A stretch of DNA of 64,000 nucleotides from positions 1 to 64,000 of the forward strand of contig NZ_LZJF01000064.1 in the NCBI RefSeq assembly GCF_001666835.1, in the 5' to 3' direction. Positions 43,990 to 51,938 of the stretch are shown in pieces. The stretch is from Mycobacterium sp. E3251 (GTDB taxonomy: Bacteria; Actinomycetota; Actinomycetes; Mycobacteriales; Mycobacteriaceae). The stretch's first letter is position 1; every line of letters begins with the position of its first letter. Under the pieces are notes generated by a model. It saw nothing but the letters and a program-made list of their open reading frames with translations. It was not told the DNA's origin and did no database searches. A program made the translations under genes and the position numbers.

Positions 43990-44325
43990 CTACTCGTAGC
44001 GCACCGTGACCGAATCCGTGTCAGGCACGCCCTGGCACGTCAGAATGTAGCCCTCGGCGACCTCGTCATCGTCGAGAGCGTCGTTGACCCGCATGGTCGC
44101 GTGGCCCTCTTCGAGCTTGGCCATGCACGTGCCGCAGTTGCCCGCCTCGCAACTGAACGGCGGCTCCAGTCCGGCCCGCCGCGCGCTCTGCAGGAGCGTC
44201 TCGCCGGGGACCAGCGGCACCGAGACCTTCTTGCGGTCCATGTGGATGGTCACCGTTCCCGCCCCGGAGCCGTTTGACGGATCTGTCACCCGTGGGGTCT
44301 CCTCGATGCTTCGGGTGACTGTCAT
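43990..44325 (-). CDS. [2Fe-2S] plant-type ferredoxin
   Basis: 111 aa from ATG 44325, with GGGAGGGG upstream. Ligand cysteines lie in CEAGNCGTCMAKLEEG and the later YILTCQGVP, the canonical C-x4-C-x2-C...C pattern. N-terminal ~30 residues are a disordered extension. It would carry electrons to an oxygenase; the nearest are the Rieske and P450 enzymes at 37-41 kb. It is first in a minus-strand operon whose promoter carries the GAGAATAGTATTCTC-type operator shared with 49.7 kb. Confidence 0.93.
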   Translation of the reverse strand: MTVTRSIEETPRVTDPSNGSGAGTVTIHMDRKKVSVPLVPGETLLQSARRAGLEPPFSCEAGNCGTCMAKLEEGHATMRVNDALDDDEVAEGYILTCQGVPDTDSVTVRYE

Positions 44326-44362
44326 CGTCACCGCCCCTCCCGTACTTGCATTCTTCACTATA

Positions 44363-44377
44363 GAGAATACTATTCTC
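44363..44377. promoter_or_regulatory. Shared operator copy 1 (GAGAAT-ACT-ATTCTC)
   Basis: Perfect 6-3-6 palindrome, centred 45 bases from the ferredoxin ATG and 31 from the acyl-CoA synthetase GTG. The reverse complement reads GAGAATAGTATTCTC and matches 49692-49706 at 14 of 15 bases, with further shared ATA/G bases outside. Divergent control site. Confidence 0.7.
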
Positions 44378-44400
44378 ACAGAGCGATAGGATCTTCTCAA

Positions 44401-45852
44401 GTGTGCGCGGATGTCAGGTCAGCCCGGCCTGTCAGGGAAGGACGGGACGTGCCCGAGCCGGCCGCGGTCGTGTTCGAAGACCGGCGACTGAGCCTGCCCC
44501 AGCTCGACGCGCTGGCCGACGGCTGGGCCGCGAACCTGGCCAAGAGTGGTGTCACAGCCGGTCAGCGGGTCGCGCTGATGGCGTCCAACCGGCCGGAATT
44601 CGTCGCCGCTGTGCTTGGGATTTGGCGGCTGGGGGCGACGGCGGTACTCATCAGCCCGGCATGGAAGCGTGACGAGGTCGATCACGCACTGGGGCTGACG
44701 GAACCAGCCCATGCCGTCGGGGATCATCCGGTGTTGGCCGGCATGATGCCGATGCTGCACCTCGACGAGCCGGTCGCAGCGGGGGAGCCATTGGCCGGGC
44801 AGCCACCGCCACCGTCGGACGCCGTGCTGGTCTTCAGCTCCGGCACCACCGGCCTGCCCAAGGCGGTCCGGCACACCCACGCGGCGCTGGGAGAGGCCGT
44901 GCGGCACTGGCGCGAAGCGTTGCGGCTGACGCCACGCGACCGGATCCAAATCGCCACGCCGCTGTCGCACATCCTGGGACTGCTGAACGTTCTCACGGCG
45001 CTGCGCACCGGCGCCCGCGTGCGGCTACATCCCCGGTTCGACATCGACCGGATGCTGCATCACATCGAAAGCGACCGCATCACAATCGAAATGGCGGTCG
45101 CGCCCATCGCGCTGGCCATCGCCTCACATCCCAGGCTCGAGTCCTACGACCTGTCCTCACTGCGCTACATCATGTGGGGGGCGACCCCGGTCAGTGCCGA
45201 CGTCGCGGAGGCCGTGACCCGCCGCACCGGCGTCGGCTGGGTGCCGGCGTATGGGACCACGGAATTGCCTGTCATCGCGTGCAATCCGATCGAGGGCGCC
45301 CGGTTGGACGCTGTCGGGCGGCCAGTGCCGGGCGTCGACCTGCGGGTGGTCTCGCCCGAGACGGGCGAACCGGTCTCCGCCGGTGAGATCGGCGAGATTC
45401 AGGCCCGGTCTTCGTCGCTGATGTCCGGCTACCTACCGGCCGAAGCGACCGCCGAGGTTATTCGCGATGGCTGGTACCGGACCGGCGACGTCGGGTGGAT
45501 CGACACCGCAGGCTGGCTGCGAATCACCGACCGCCTCAAAGAAATGATCAAGGTGCGCGGCTTTCAGGTTGCGCCCGCCGAAATCGAGACGGTGCTGCAC
45601 GGCCATCCTGCCGTCAAAGACTGCGCGGTGTTCGGCGTACCCGACGGAATAAACGGGGAAGCGGTCGTCGCCGCGGTCGCGACATGCGCACCCGTCGACG
45701 CCGCCGAGCTCACCGCCCGGGTCGACCAACGGCTGGCTTCCTACAAACACCTGAGCCGGGTGGTGTTCGTGCCTGATATTCCGCGCCTGCCGTCGGGCAA
45801 GGTATTGCGCCGAGTCCTAAAGGAGCGCTATGGATGTACGTCTGACGGCTGA
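44401..45852 (+). CDS. Acyl-CoA synthetase (AMP-forming, FadD type)
   Basis: 483 aa from GTG 44401. ANL-superfamily motifs are all present: P-loop VFSSGTTGLPKAVRHTH, YGTTELP, the Asp in YRTGDVGWID, the hinge at DRLKEMIKVRG and C-terminal catalytic Lys in LPSGKVLRRVLKE. It activates a carboxylic acid to acyl-CoA via an acyl-adenylate. Shorter than long-chain FadD proteins, fitting a medium or ring-derived acid. It overlaps the next gene by 23 bases, so the operon continues into two dehydrogenases. Confidence 0.92.
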   Translation: MCADVRSARPVREGRDVPEPAAVVFEDRRLSLPQLDALADGWAANLAKSGVTAGQRVALMASNRPEFVAAVLGIWRLGATAVLISPAWKRDEVDHALGLTEPAHAVGDHPVLAGMMPMLHLDEPVAAGEPLAGQPPPPSDAVLVFSSGTTGLPKAVRHTHAALGEAVRHWREALRLTPRDRIQIATPLSHILGLLNVLTALRTGARVRLHPRFDIDRMLHHIESDRITIEMAVAPIALAIASHPRLESYDLSSLRYIMWGATPVSADVAEAVTRRTGVGWVPAYGTTELPVIACNPIEGARLDAVGRPVPGVDLRVVSPETGEPVSAGEIGEIQARSSSLMSGYLPAEATAEVIRDGWYRTGDVGWIDTAGWLRITDRLKEMIKVRGFQVAPAEIETVLHGHPAVKDCAVFGVPDGINGEAVVAAVATCAPVDAAELTARVDQRLASYKHLSRVVFVPDIPRLPSGKVLRRVLKERYGCTSDG

Positions 45853-46735
45853 ACAACAGCAATTGCGCGACGCCGCCGCTAAGCTGGCCGACGACCTTGG
45901 GCCCTCGGCGGTCCAGGACCTCGACGACCAAAGCCGCATTGCGCGCCTGGACAAGCAACTCGTCGGGACCGGCTGGCGGTCGCTGCGGTCGGACGGCGCC
46001 TCGGGCGTTGAAGTCGCCATCGTCGCTGAGGAATTCGGACGCCGGCTGGTCGACACACCTTTTCTCGGCCCGGTGCTCGCCGATGATCTCGCCCGCCGCG
46101 TCGATGCCGACAGAGCCGGCGCGACGATCGCGGTCGCAGATCGCGCCGTCGACGCGCGCGGCGCCCGGCGGGCCCTGAGCCTTTCGGGCGGGCGGGTCCT
46201 CGCCGCCGATGTGCGGGACTTGACCGGCGGCGCGGATTTGACGCGGGCCGATGCCACAATCGCGGAAACGGCGGCGATACTGGGCGACGTCTCCGCCGAC
46301 GTGGCGGAGCAATGGCGGGCGCTCGCGCTGGTTACCACGACGGCGGACCTGGTGGGCGTCGCGCGGGGCGCCCATGCGGTCGCGTGCGACTACGCCAAAA
46401 TCCGGGAGCAATACGGCAAGCAGATCGGCTCCTATCAGGCGGTCGCCCACCTGCTCGCCGAAAGCCTTGCGCTGATTGAAGGTTCGATCAGCGTGTCGCG
46501 GCACGCCGCGTGGGCGGTCGACGAGCTGCCGCCCGCCGAAGCCGTCCGCGCGGCGCAGGTCGCCAAGGTCTACTGTGCGCGCGCCGCGAGAACCGTTTGC
46601 GAGACGGCGATTCAGGTGCACGGTGGCATCGGCAACACCTGGGACTGCCTGGTGCACGTCTACCTGCGCCGTGCCCTGACGTCGACCGAGCTGTGGCCCG
46701 TCGCCTTGAAGGAGATCGATCTTGGACTTTCGTGA
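45830..46735 (+). CDS. Acyl-CoA dehydrogenase, smaller subunit type (FadE-like)
   Basis: 301 aa. Only the N-terminal helical and C-terminal domains are well preserved: MDVRLTAEQQQLRDAAAKLA at the start and QVHGGIGNTWDCLVHVYLRRA near the end, which is the FAD/active-site segment. The middle beta-domain is reduced, as in the small partner of the alpha2-beta2 acyl-CoA dehydrogenases that mycobacteria use on steroid-like side chains. It overlaps both neighbours (23 and 14 bases) and probably pairs with the next gene product. Confidence 0.87.
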   Translation: MDVRLTAEQQQLRDAAAKLADDLGPSAVQDLDDQSRIARLDKQLVGTGWRSLRSDGASGVEVAIVAEEFGRRLVDTPFLGPVLADDLARRVDADRAGATIAVADRAVDARGARRALSLSGGRVLAADVRDLTGGADLTRADATIAETAAILGDVSADVAEQWRALALVTTTADLVGVARGAHAVACDYAKIREQYGKQIGSYQAVAHLLAESLALIEGSISVSRHAAWAVDELPPAEAVRAAQVAKVYCARAARTVCETAIQVHGGIGNTWDCLVHVYLRRALTSTELWPVALKEIDLGLS

Positions 46736-47810
46736 CTCGCCAGACGAAGCCGCCTTCCGGGAGCAGCTCAGGTCCTGGCTTTCCGTGCACGCCAAGGAGT
46801 TCTCCGGATCCGGCGACGAGTATTGGGCCCGTCAGGCGGAATGGCACCAGGCCCTGTACCGGGAGGGCTTCTTCGGGTTGGCGTTCCCCCGCGAATACGG
46901 CGGACAGGAGTTGCCGCCCGTATATGACGTCATCGTTGACGAGGAACTCGCTCGGGCCGGCGCCCCGCCACGGCCAAGCGTCGGCTACCTGATCTACGGG
47001 ATCGGCCGTCATGCCAACGACGAAGTGCGACAACGGTTCCTGCCCGGCATCATCAACGGCACCGAGCGCTGGTGTCAGGGTTTCAGTGAACCGGGCGCCG
47101 GCTCCGACCTGGCCTCGCTCACCACCACCGCTCGGCTCGAAGGAGACACCTATGTGGTGAACGGGCACAAGATCTGGACCAGCTACTCCGACGTCGCGGA
47201 CTGGTGCCTTCTGCTGGCCCGCACCGACCCAGAGGCCAAACGCCACCGCGGCCTGTCGGCGTTCGTACTGGAGATGAAACAACCTGGCGTGCAACAGCGC
47301 CCACTGCGCATGATCAACGGGGTGACCAACGAATTCGGTCAGGTGTTCTTCGACGGCGCCCAGGTGCCGGCCGACAGGATGGTCGGCGCGCCCGGTGACG
47401 GGTGGGCGGTCGCCATGACCGTGGTCGGGCACGAGCGCGAGCCGTCCACGCTCGGTTACGCCGCCCGGTACGGCAAGCTGGTGCGAAGCCTGTACGCCCG
47501 CACCGATGGCCCGGTTCCCGAGGAGCTCGCCTGGGCTGCGGTGCAGTCGGAGATGCTGACCCATCATGTCCGTCGGCGGTTGTCGGAGCAGCTCGACGGG
47601 CTCTCGCACGGGCCCGAAGGGTCGCTCGACAAGCTGCTGATGACCTGGGTCGAGCAATCCGTCGGCCATGCCGCGCTGGCGGTCACCGGCACCCGCGATG
47701 CGGACCTGCTCAGCGCCTATCTGTACAGCCGCGCGCAGAGCGTGATGGGCGGGACATCGCAGATACAAAAGAACATCATTGCTTCACGCATCTTGGGATT
47801 GTCGGAGTGA
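46722..47810 (+). CDS. Acyl-CoA dehydrogenase, larger subunit type (FadE-like)
   Basis: 362 aa from TTG 46722. Typical segments: GFSEPGAGSDLASLTTTARL (FAD/substrate), VVNGHKIWTSYSDVADWCLL and the C-terminal MGGTSQIQKNIIASRILGL. It introduces a 2,3 double bond into an acyl-CoA. The 14-base overlap with the 301-aa dehydrogenase gene and the unequal sizes fit an obligate heterotetramer. Its stop codon lies inside the first copy of a 54-bp tandem repeat. Confidence 0.9.
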   Translation: MDFRDSPDEAAFREQLRSWLSVHAKEFSGSGDEYWARQAEWHQALYREGFFGLAFPREYGGQELPPVYDVIVDEELARAGAPPRPSVGYLIYGIGRHANDEVRQRFLPGIINGTERWCQGFSEPGAGSDLASLTTTARLEGDTYVVNGHKIWTSYSDVADWCLLLARTDPEAKRHRGLSAFVLEMKQPGVQQRPLRMINGVTNEFGQVFFDGAQVPADRMVGAPGDGWAVAMTVVGHEREPSTLGYAARYGKLVRSLYARTDGPVPEELAWAAVQSEMLTHHVRRRLSEQLDGLSHGPEGSLDKLLMTWVEQSVGHAALAVTGTRDADLLSAYLYSRAQSVMGGTSQIQKNIIASRILGLSE

Positions 47811-47911
47811 TCGCGAGCGCGGGCGAAGCCCGGGTGAAGCGGGTCACGACCAGAGAAGGAGTGATCGCGAGCGCGGGCGAAGCCCGGGTGAAGCGGGTCA
47901 CGACCAGAGAA
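47804..47911. repeat. Two tandem copies of a 54-bp unit
   Basis: 47804-47857 and 47858-47911 are identical, and a third GGAG follows at 47912. Each unit begins GGAGTGATCGCG and holds the hairpin CGGGC-GAA-GCCCG. The unit length is a multiple of three, so one frame repeats VIASAGEARVKRVTTREG twice, but no start or fold supports a protein. It fills the gap between dehydrogenase and enoyl-CoA hydratase genes and duplicates a GGAG that may serve as ribosome site. Confidence 0.9.
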
Positions 47912-47921
47912 GGAGCCTGAC

Positions 47922-48689
47922 ATGTACGACATGCCTGCCGAAATCGACGTCCAAGCCGACGGGCCGCTGCGGATCATCACCTTGAACCGGCCGGAGTCGC
48001 TCAATTCGGTCAACGACGATCTGCACGTCGGGCTTGCCAGACTGTGGCAGCGATTGACCGACGACCCCGCGGCTCGCGCGGCGGTGATCACCGGGGCCGG
48101 CAGGGCTTTTTCGGCCGGCGGTGATTTCTCGTATCTCAAGGAGCTGTCGACCGATGCCGAGCTGCGCGCCAAGACAATTCGGGACGGGCGCGAGATTGTG
48201 CTGGGCATGGCACGGTGCAGAATTCCCGTGGTGGCCGCGGTCAACGGCCCGGCCGTCGGGCTGGGCTGCAGCCTGGTGGCGCTGAGCGACATCGTCTACA
48301 TCGCCGAAGAGGCCTACCTCGCGGATCCACACGTTCAGGTGGGGCTGGTGGCCGCTGACGGCGGCCCGCTGACCTGGCCGTTGCACATCAGCCTGCTGCT
48401 GGCCAAGGAGTTCGCGTTGACGGGCACCCGCATCAGCGCGCAGCGCGCAGTGGAGCTCGGGCTGGCCAACCACGTGGCGGCCGACCCCGTTGCGGACGCG
48501 ATCGCCTGCGCCAGAAAGATTTTGGAGCTGCCCCAGCAGGCGGTCGAAAGCACCAAGCGGGTGCTCAATATCCATCTGGAGCGGGCGGTGTTGGCCAGCC
48601 TCGACTATGCGCTCTCCGCCGAGAGCCAGTCGTTTCTCACCGAAGACTTCCGGTCGATCGTCACCAAGCTGGCGGCGGGCAAGAACTGA
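47922..48689 (+). CDS. Enoyl-CoA hydratase/isomerase (crotonase family)
   Basis: 255 aa from ATG 47922, with AAGGAG supplied by the end of the 54-bp repeat. Oxyanion-hole segments GAGRAFSAGGDFSYLKEL and VNGPAVGLGCSLVALSDIVY are present. In the second region the usual catalytic Glu positions read ADPHVQVGLVAADGG, where Asp/Val replace the common Glu pair, so activity may be isomerase, hydrolase or weak hydratase, not classical hydration. Beta-oxidation context with the preceding dehydrogenases. Confidence 0.87.
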   Translation: MYDMPAEIDVQADGPLRIITLNRPESLNSVNDDLHVGLARLWQRLTDDPAARAAVITGAGRAFSAGGDFSYLKELSTDAELRAKTIRDGREIVLGMARCRIPVVAAVNGPAVGLGCSLVALSDIVYIAEEAYLADPHVQVGLVAADGGPLTWPLHISLLLAKEFALTGTRISAQRAVELGLANHVAADPVADAIACARKILELPQQAVESTKRVLNIHLERAVLASLDYALSAESQSFLTEDFRSIVTKLAAGKN

Positions 48690-48696
48690 TCGCCGG

Positions 48697-49605
48697 TCAC
48701 GCTCGCGGCGAGTCATGTTGGCGCAGAAAGTCACGCATGACGGAGTCGAACTTGGCCGGCTCCTCGATGAAGGGCATGTGAGCGCTCTCCTCAAAGAACA
48801 CGAACCGTGAGCCGGCGATGCGCCGGTGCATGTCCCACATGTGTTCGGGCACGCATTCGTCGAACCTGCCCGCGAGGATGAGCGTGGGCAATGTGATCGC
48901 GGCCAACCGGTCGAACACGTCCCAGTCCCTGATCGTCCCGACGATGTGAAAGTCGCTCGGGCCGAACATCGTCTCGAAGATATCGGCACCCATGTTCGCG
49001 AAGGCTTCCAAAAGCTCTGGGGGCCATGGGCGTACGCGGCACAGGTAGGTTTCGTTCCAGGTGCGGATGGCATTCTGGTATTCGGCCGTGTAGGTGGTCC
49101 CGGCGGCTTCATGACGTTCGATGGCGGATTGCGTTGCGGGATCGAGCTCCGATTTCAGCCGCGCCACCATCTCCGAGAACTGCGGTATGGACGCGATGCT
49201 GTTCGAAATGGTGAGAGTGGCCGCCCCCGACGGCACGTCGAGCGCGTACTGCTGCGCCATCATCCCGCCCCACGAGTTGCCGAAGATGTGGAAACGGTTG
49301 AGGCGGAGGCCCGCTACGACGGCATCCATTTCGGCCACCGACCGTTGCATGGTCCACAGTTCGGGGTTCGACGGACACTCGGACTTGCCGCACCCAAGCT
49401 GATCCCAGTAGATGACTTCGCGCTCATCGGCCAACCGCTCCAGCGAACGCAGATAGGTGTGGGGCAGGCCGGGGCCGCCGTGCACCACCAGCAGGGGAAG
49501 GCCCGTTCCGGCGCCGACGCGCTTGAACCATACGACGCCGCCCGGGACCGCGATCGTTCCCTCCATTGCCGACGATGCCTCCTGGATTCCGCTCGCGAGA
49601 GACAC
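48697..49605 (-). CDS. Proline iminopeptidase-like alpha/beta hydrolase
   Basis: 302 aa. HGGPG in LLVVHGGPGLPHTYL (oxyanion region), nucleophile Ser in FGNSWGGMMAQQYA, Asp in LAGRFDECVPEHM and His in FEESAHMPFIEEP form the S33 family set. Such proteins in catabolic clusters often cleave esters, amides or C-C bonds, not peptides. It is divergent from the thiolase gene and shares the GAGAATAGTGTTCTC operator region. Start ATG 49605 is as read; ATG 49566 (MEGTIAVPGG) is an alternative. Confidence 0.87.
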   Translation of the reverse strand: MSLASGIQEASSAMEGTIAVPGGVVWFKRVGAGTGLPLLVVHGGPGLPHTYLRSLERLADEREVIYWDQLGCGKSECPSNPELWTMQRSVAEMDAVVAGLRLNRFHIFGNSWGGMMAQQYALDVPSGAATLTISNSIASIPQFSEMVARLKSELDPATQSAIERHEAAGTTYTAEYQNAIRTWNETYLCRVRPWPPELLEAFANMGADIFETMFGPSDFHIVGTIRDWDVFDRLAAITLPTLILAGRFDECVPEHMWDMHRRIAGSRFVFFEESAHMPFIEEPAKFDSVMRDFLRQHDSPRA

Positions 49606-49691
49606 AAATTCGCATCCTGCGATGCCGGTATATGCGATTTTGTGCCTGCTCGCGAGTTCACGGCTGCTTGCAACGCTGACTCTCGCAATGA

Positions 49692-49706
49692 GAGAATAGT
49701 GTTCTC
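49692..49706. promoter_or_regulatory. Shared operator copy 2 (GAGAA-TAGTG-TTCTC)
   Basis: Palindrome between the divergent hydrolase and thiolase genes, one base different from the site at 44363-44377 (read on the other strand) and with the same flanking ATA. It lies about 87 bases from the hydrolase start and 57 from the thiolase start. None of the four TetR genes in the window is next to either copy. Confidence 0.7.
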
Positions 49707-49762
49707 ATAAGCTGCGGGGGCTCTCGAGCACTCGCCACGCTCTCGCCGAAGTGGAGAAGACC

Positions 49763-50902
49763 GTGCCCGAAGCCGTCATTGTGTCCGCCCGTCGCACTCC
49801 CATTGGCACCGCCCGCAAGGGCACGTTGCGCGACACCAGCGCCTTTGACCTCGCGCACCACGTGGTCTCCGAAGCGGTGCAGGACCTGGACCCGGCGCAG
49901 GTTGACGACGTGATCCTGGGGGAGGGGCTCTACGGCGGCGGCGTGATCGCACGGCATGCGGCCATCACGGCCGGCCTGACCCAGGTGCCGGGTCTGGCGA
50001 ACAATCGCCACTGCGCGGCCGGGCAGGCGGCGGTGCAGAGCGCGGCGGCAAGCGTGCGTGCCGGGATGGATCGGCTCGTCATCGCCGGCGGTGTGAACTC
50101 CGCCTCCACGTCCCCACGAGCCCGGATGCAGGTGGACGGTGAATGGGCCGACTGGTTTCCCCCGACCCATCCGGACAGTCCCGAGGCGCCGAACCTCGAC
50201 ATGTCGATCACGGTCGGCTGGAACGCCGCGGTCAAAGCCGGCGTGAGCCGCGAAGAGATGGATGCGTGGGCGCTGCGGTCGCACCGCAATGCCATCGCCG
50301 CGATCGACGAGGGGCGCTTCAAAGAAGAGATCGTCCCGATCGAAACGCCGCACGGCCTGTTCGCCGTCGACGAACACCCGCGCCGCGACACCACCATGGA
50401 AAAGCTGGCCGCGCTCAAGCCGCTGCATCCCGAAATCGAGGGCTTTTCCATCACCGCCGGGAATGCCTGCGGCACCAACGACGGCGCGGCGGTGTTGACG
50501 ATCGCGAGCGACGAGCTCGGGTTACCGGCGCTCGCCATGGTGCGGTCGTGGGCGTCGGTCGGGGTGGACCCGGCGATCACAGGTTTGGCGCCGGTGGAGG
50601 CTATCCCGAAAGCTCTTGCCCGCGCCGGCCTTTCGCTGTCGGATGTGGACCTGTTCGAGATCAACGAGGCCTTCGCCGCAATGTGCGTGGCCACCGTCAA
50701 GCTGCTCGATCTCGACCCGGACAAGGTCAATGTCAGCGGCAGCGGATGCTCGCTGGGCCACCCGGTCGCGGCGACGGGTGCCAGGATGCTCGTCACGCTG
50801 GTCCACGAATTACGCAGCCGTGGCGGCGGAATCGCGGTCGCGGCCATGTGTGCCGGCGGCGGTATGGGGTCCGCCACCGTCATCGAGGTCCCAGCTCCCT
50901 AA
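49763..50902 (+). CDS. Thiolase (acetyl-CoA C-acyltransferase, FadA type)
   Basis: 379 aa from GTG 49763, placed five bases after GGAGA; GTG 49751 lies before that site and is less likely. Catalytic residues: Cys84 in NNRHCAAGQAA, the NEAFA motif in FEINEAFAAMC, His in GCSLGHPVAATGARM and the late Cys in AAMCAGGGMG. It performs thiolytic cleavage of a 3-ketoacyl-CoA at the end of a beta-oxidation turn. The stop TAA is followed at once by the MeaB-type gene. Confidence 0.93.
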   Translation: MPEAVIVSARRTPIGTARKGTLRDTSAFDLAHHVVSEAVQDLDPAQVDDVILGEGLYGGGVIARHAAITAGLTQVPGLANNRHCAAGQAAVQSAAASVRAGMDRLVIAGGVNSASTSPRARMQVDGEWADWFPPTHPDSPEAPNLDMSITVGWNAAVKAGVSREEMDAWALRSHRNAIAAIDEGRFKEEIVPIETPHGLFAVDEHPRRDTTMEKLAALKPLHPEIEGFSITAGNACGTNDGAAVLTIASDELGLPALAMVRSWASVGVDPAITGLAPVEAIPKALARAGLSLSDVDLFEINEAFAAMCVATVKLLDLDPDKVNVSGSGCSLGHPVAATGARMLVTLVHELRSRGGGIAVAAMCAGGGMGSATVIEVPAP

Positions 50903-51781
50903 ATGGAGATCGCCGACTTGATCGCCGGCGCGCGCAACGGATCTCCGCGCGCGGTGGGTCGGCTACTTTCACTGGTGGAGGGCGAGCGCCGCGACGAGGT
51001 GCTGGCCGCCATCGAGCCCTCATCGGTGAGCGTTATCGGCATCACCGGGCCGCCGGGCGCGGGCAAGTCCACGACGATCGCCGCCCTGGTCGGTGCCTAC
51101 CGCGAGCGGGGGGACCGGGTGGCGGTGCTGGCGGTGGACCCGTCTTCGCCGTTCAGCGGTGGTGCGCTGTTGGGCGACCGAATCCGAATGGCCGCGCATA
51201 TCAACGACTCCGACGTGTTGATCAGGTCGGTGGCCACCCGCGGTCACGTCGGCGGGCTGGCGGCCGCGATCCCCGCGGCCATCCGGCTGCTGGGGGCGAT
51301 CGGTTACCACGTGGTCCTGCTGGAGACCGTGGGGGTGGGGCAATCCGAGATCGAGATAGCCGCGGTCGCCGACCCCACCGTCGTCATCCTCAATCCCGGT
51401 GCGGGCGACGCGATTCAGGCCGCCAAGGCGGGGGTGCTCGAAGTTGCCGACATCGTGGTGGTCAACAAGGCCGACCGCGAAGGTGCCGAGCGGACCGTGC
51501 GGGATCTGCGGGAGGAGACTGATGCCCCGATCGTCAGCCTCATCGCCGCTCGCGGCGAGGGCATCGCGGAGTTGATGGCGGCCATCGAGGCCCACCACCG
51601 CGCCGACAGTCGTGCCCGCCGACTGGCCCGCGCCCGCGCGCAGATCCTGTCGCTGGCGCAAACCCGGTTGCGGAGCCGGCCGGATCTCGACCGACTGGCC
51701 GAAATGGTCGTCGACGGCGACCAGGACCCCTACTCGGCGGCCGAGCAGTTGCTGTCACCGACCGACGGTTCGCAGGACTGA
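50903..51781 (+). CDS. MeaB/ArgK-family G3E GTPase (B12-mutase chaperone)
   Basis: 292 aa. GTPase motifs: P-loop GPPGAGKSTT (49-58), AVDPSSPFSGGALLGDRIRM (Walker-type and metal loop), ETVGVGQSE (switch II) and NKAD in VVVNKADREGAE. MeaB proteins load adenosylcobalamin into, and protect, methylmalonyl-CoA-type mutases. No mutase gene is adjacent; the mutase subunits lie 20 kb upstream at 29.4-31.4 kb. Its linkage to the thiolase gene puts it under the shared operator at 49.7 kb. Confidence 0.93.
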   Translation: MEIADLIAGARNGSPRAVGRLLSLVEGERRDEVLAAIEPSSVSVIGITGPPGAGKSTTIAALVGAYRERGDRVAVLAVDPSSPFSGGALLGDRIRMAAHINDSDVLIRSVATRGHVGGLAAAIPAAIRLLGAIGYHVVLLETVGVGQSEIEIAAVADPTVVILNPGAGDAIQAAKAGVLEVADIVVVNKADREGAERTVRDLREETDAPIVSLIAARGEGIAELMAAIEAHHRADSRARRLARARAQILSLAQTRLRSRPDLDRLAEMVVDGDQDPYSAAEQLLSPTDGSQD

Positions 51782-51793
51782 CAATCCTTCTTG

Positions 51794-51824
51794 TCCCCCG
51801 ATTGGGGGAACCGGGATTCATCCC
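51794..51824. promoter_or_regulatory. Two adjacent palindromes upstream of the E1-alpha-like gene
   Basis: TCCCCC-GATT-GGGGGA (51794-51809) and GGGAT-TC-ATCCC (51813-51824) follow each other three bases apart, 13 bases after the MeaB-type stop and 115 bases before the next start. The first could be a terminator stem without a T-run; together they look like tandem operator half-sites, perhaps for the nearby NarL-type regulator. Confidence 0.45.
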
Positions 51825-51938
51825 CTTTGCGGGCCGATCGGCGGAGGTCCGGCCGCGTCGATCTCCCTACGTTGATCTTGTGTACAACACGGCGGTCACC
51901 GCGACGCCGCCAACCAGGACCAGTTAGGAGACCCGCAC

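Noticed and set aside
47804..47911. Possible CRISPR-like array
   Set aside because: Only two directly abutting identical units with no spacers and no cas genes; it is a simple tandem duplication.
47402..47920. ORF containing two repeats of VIASAGEARVKRVTTREG
   Set aside because: It arises from the 54-bp tandem repeat in a shadow frame of the dehydrogenase gene; composition before the repeat is not protein-like and no start is credible.
45830..48689. Assignment to a known steroid (KstR/KstR2) regulon
   Set aside because: The palindromes GAGAATAGTRTTCTC do not resemble the KstR or KstR2 sites as I know them, and gene order does not match the cholesterol clusters.
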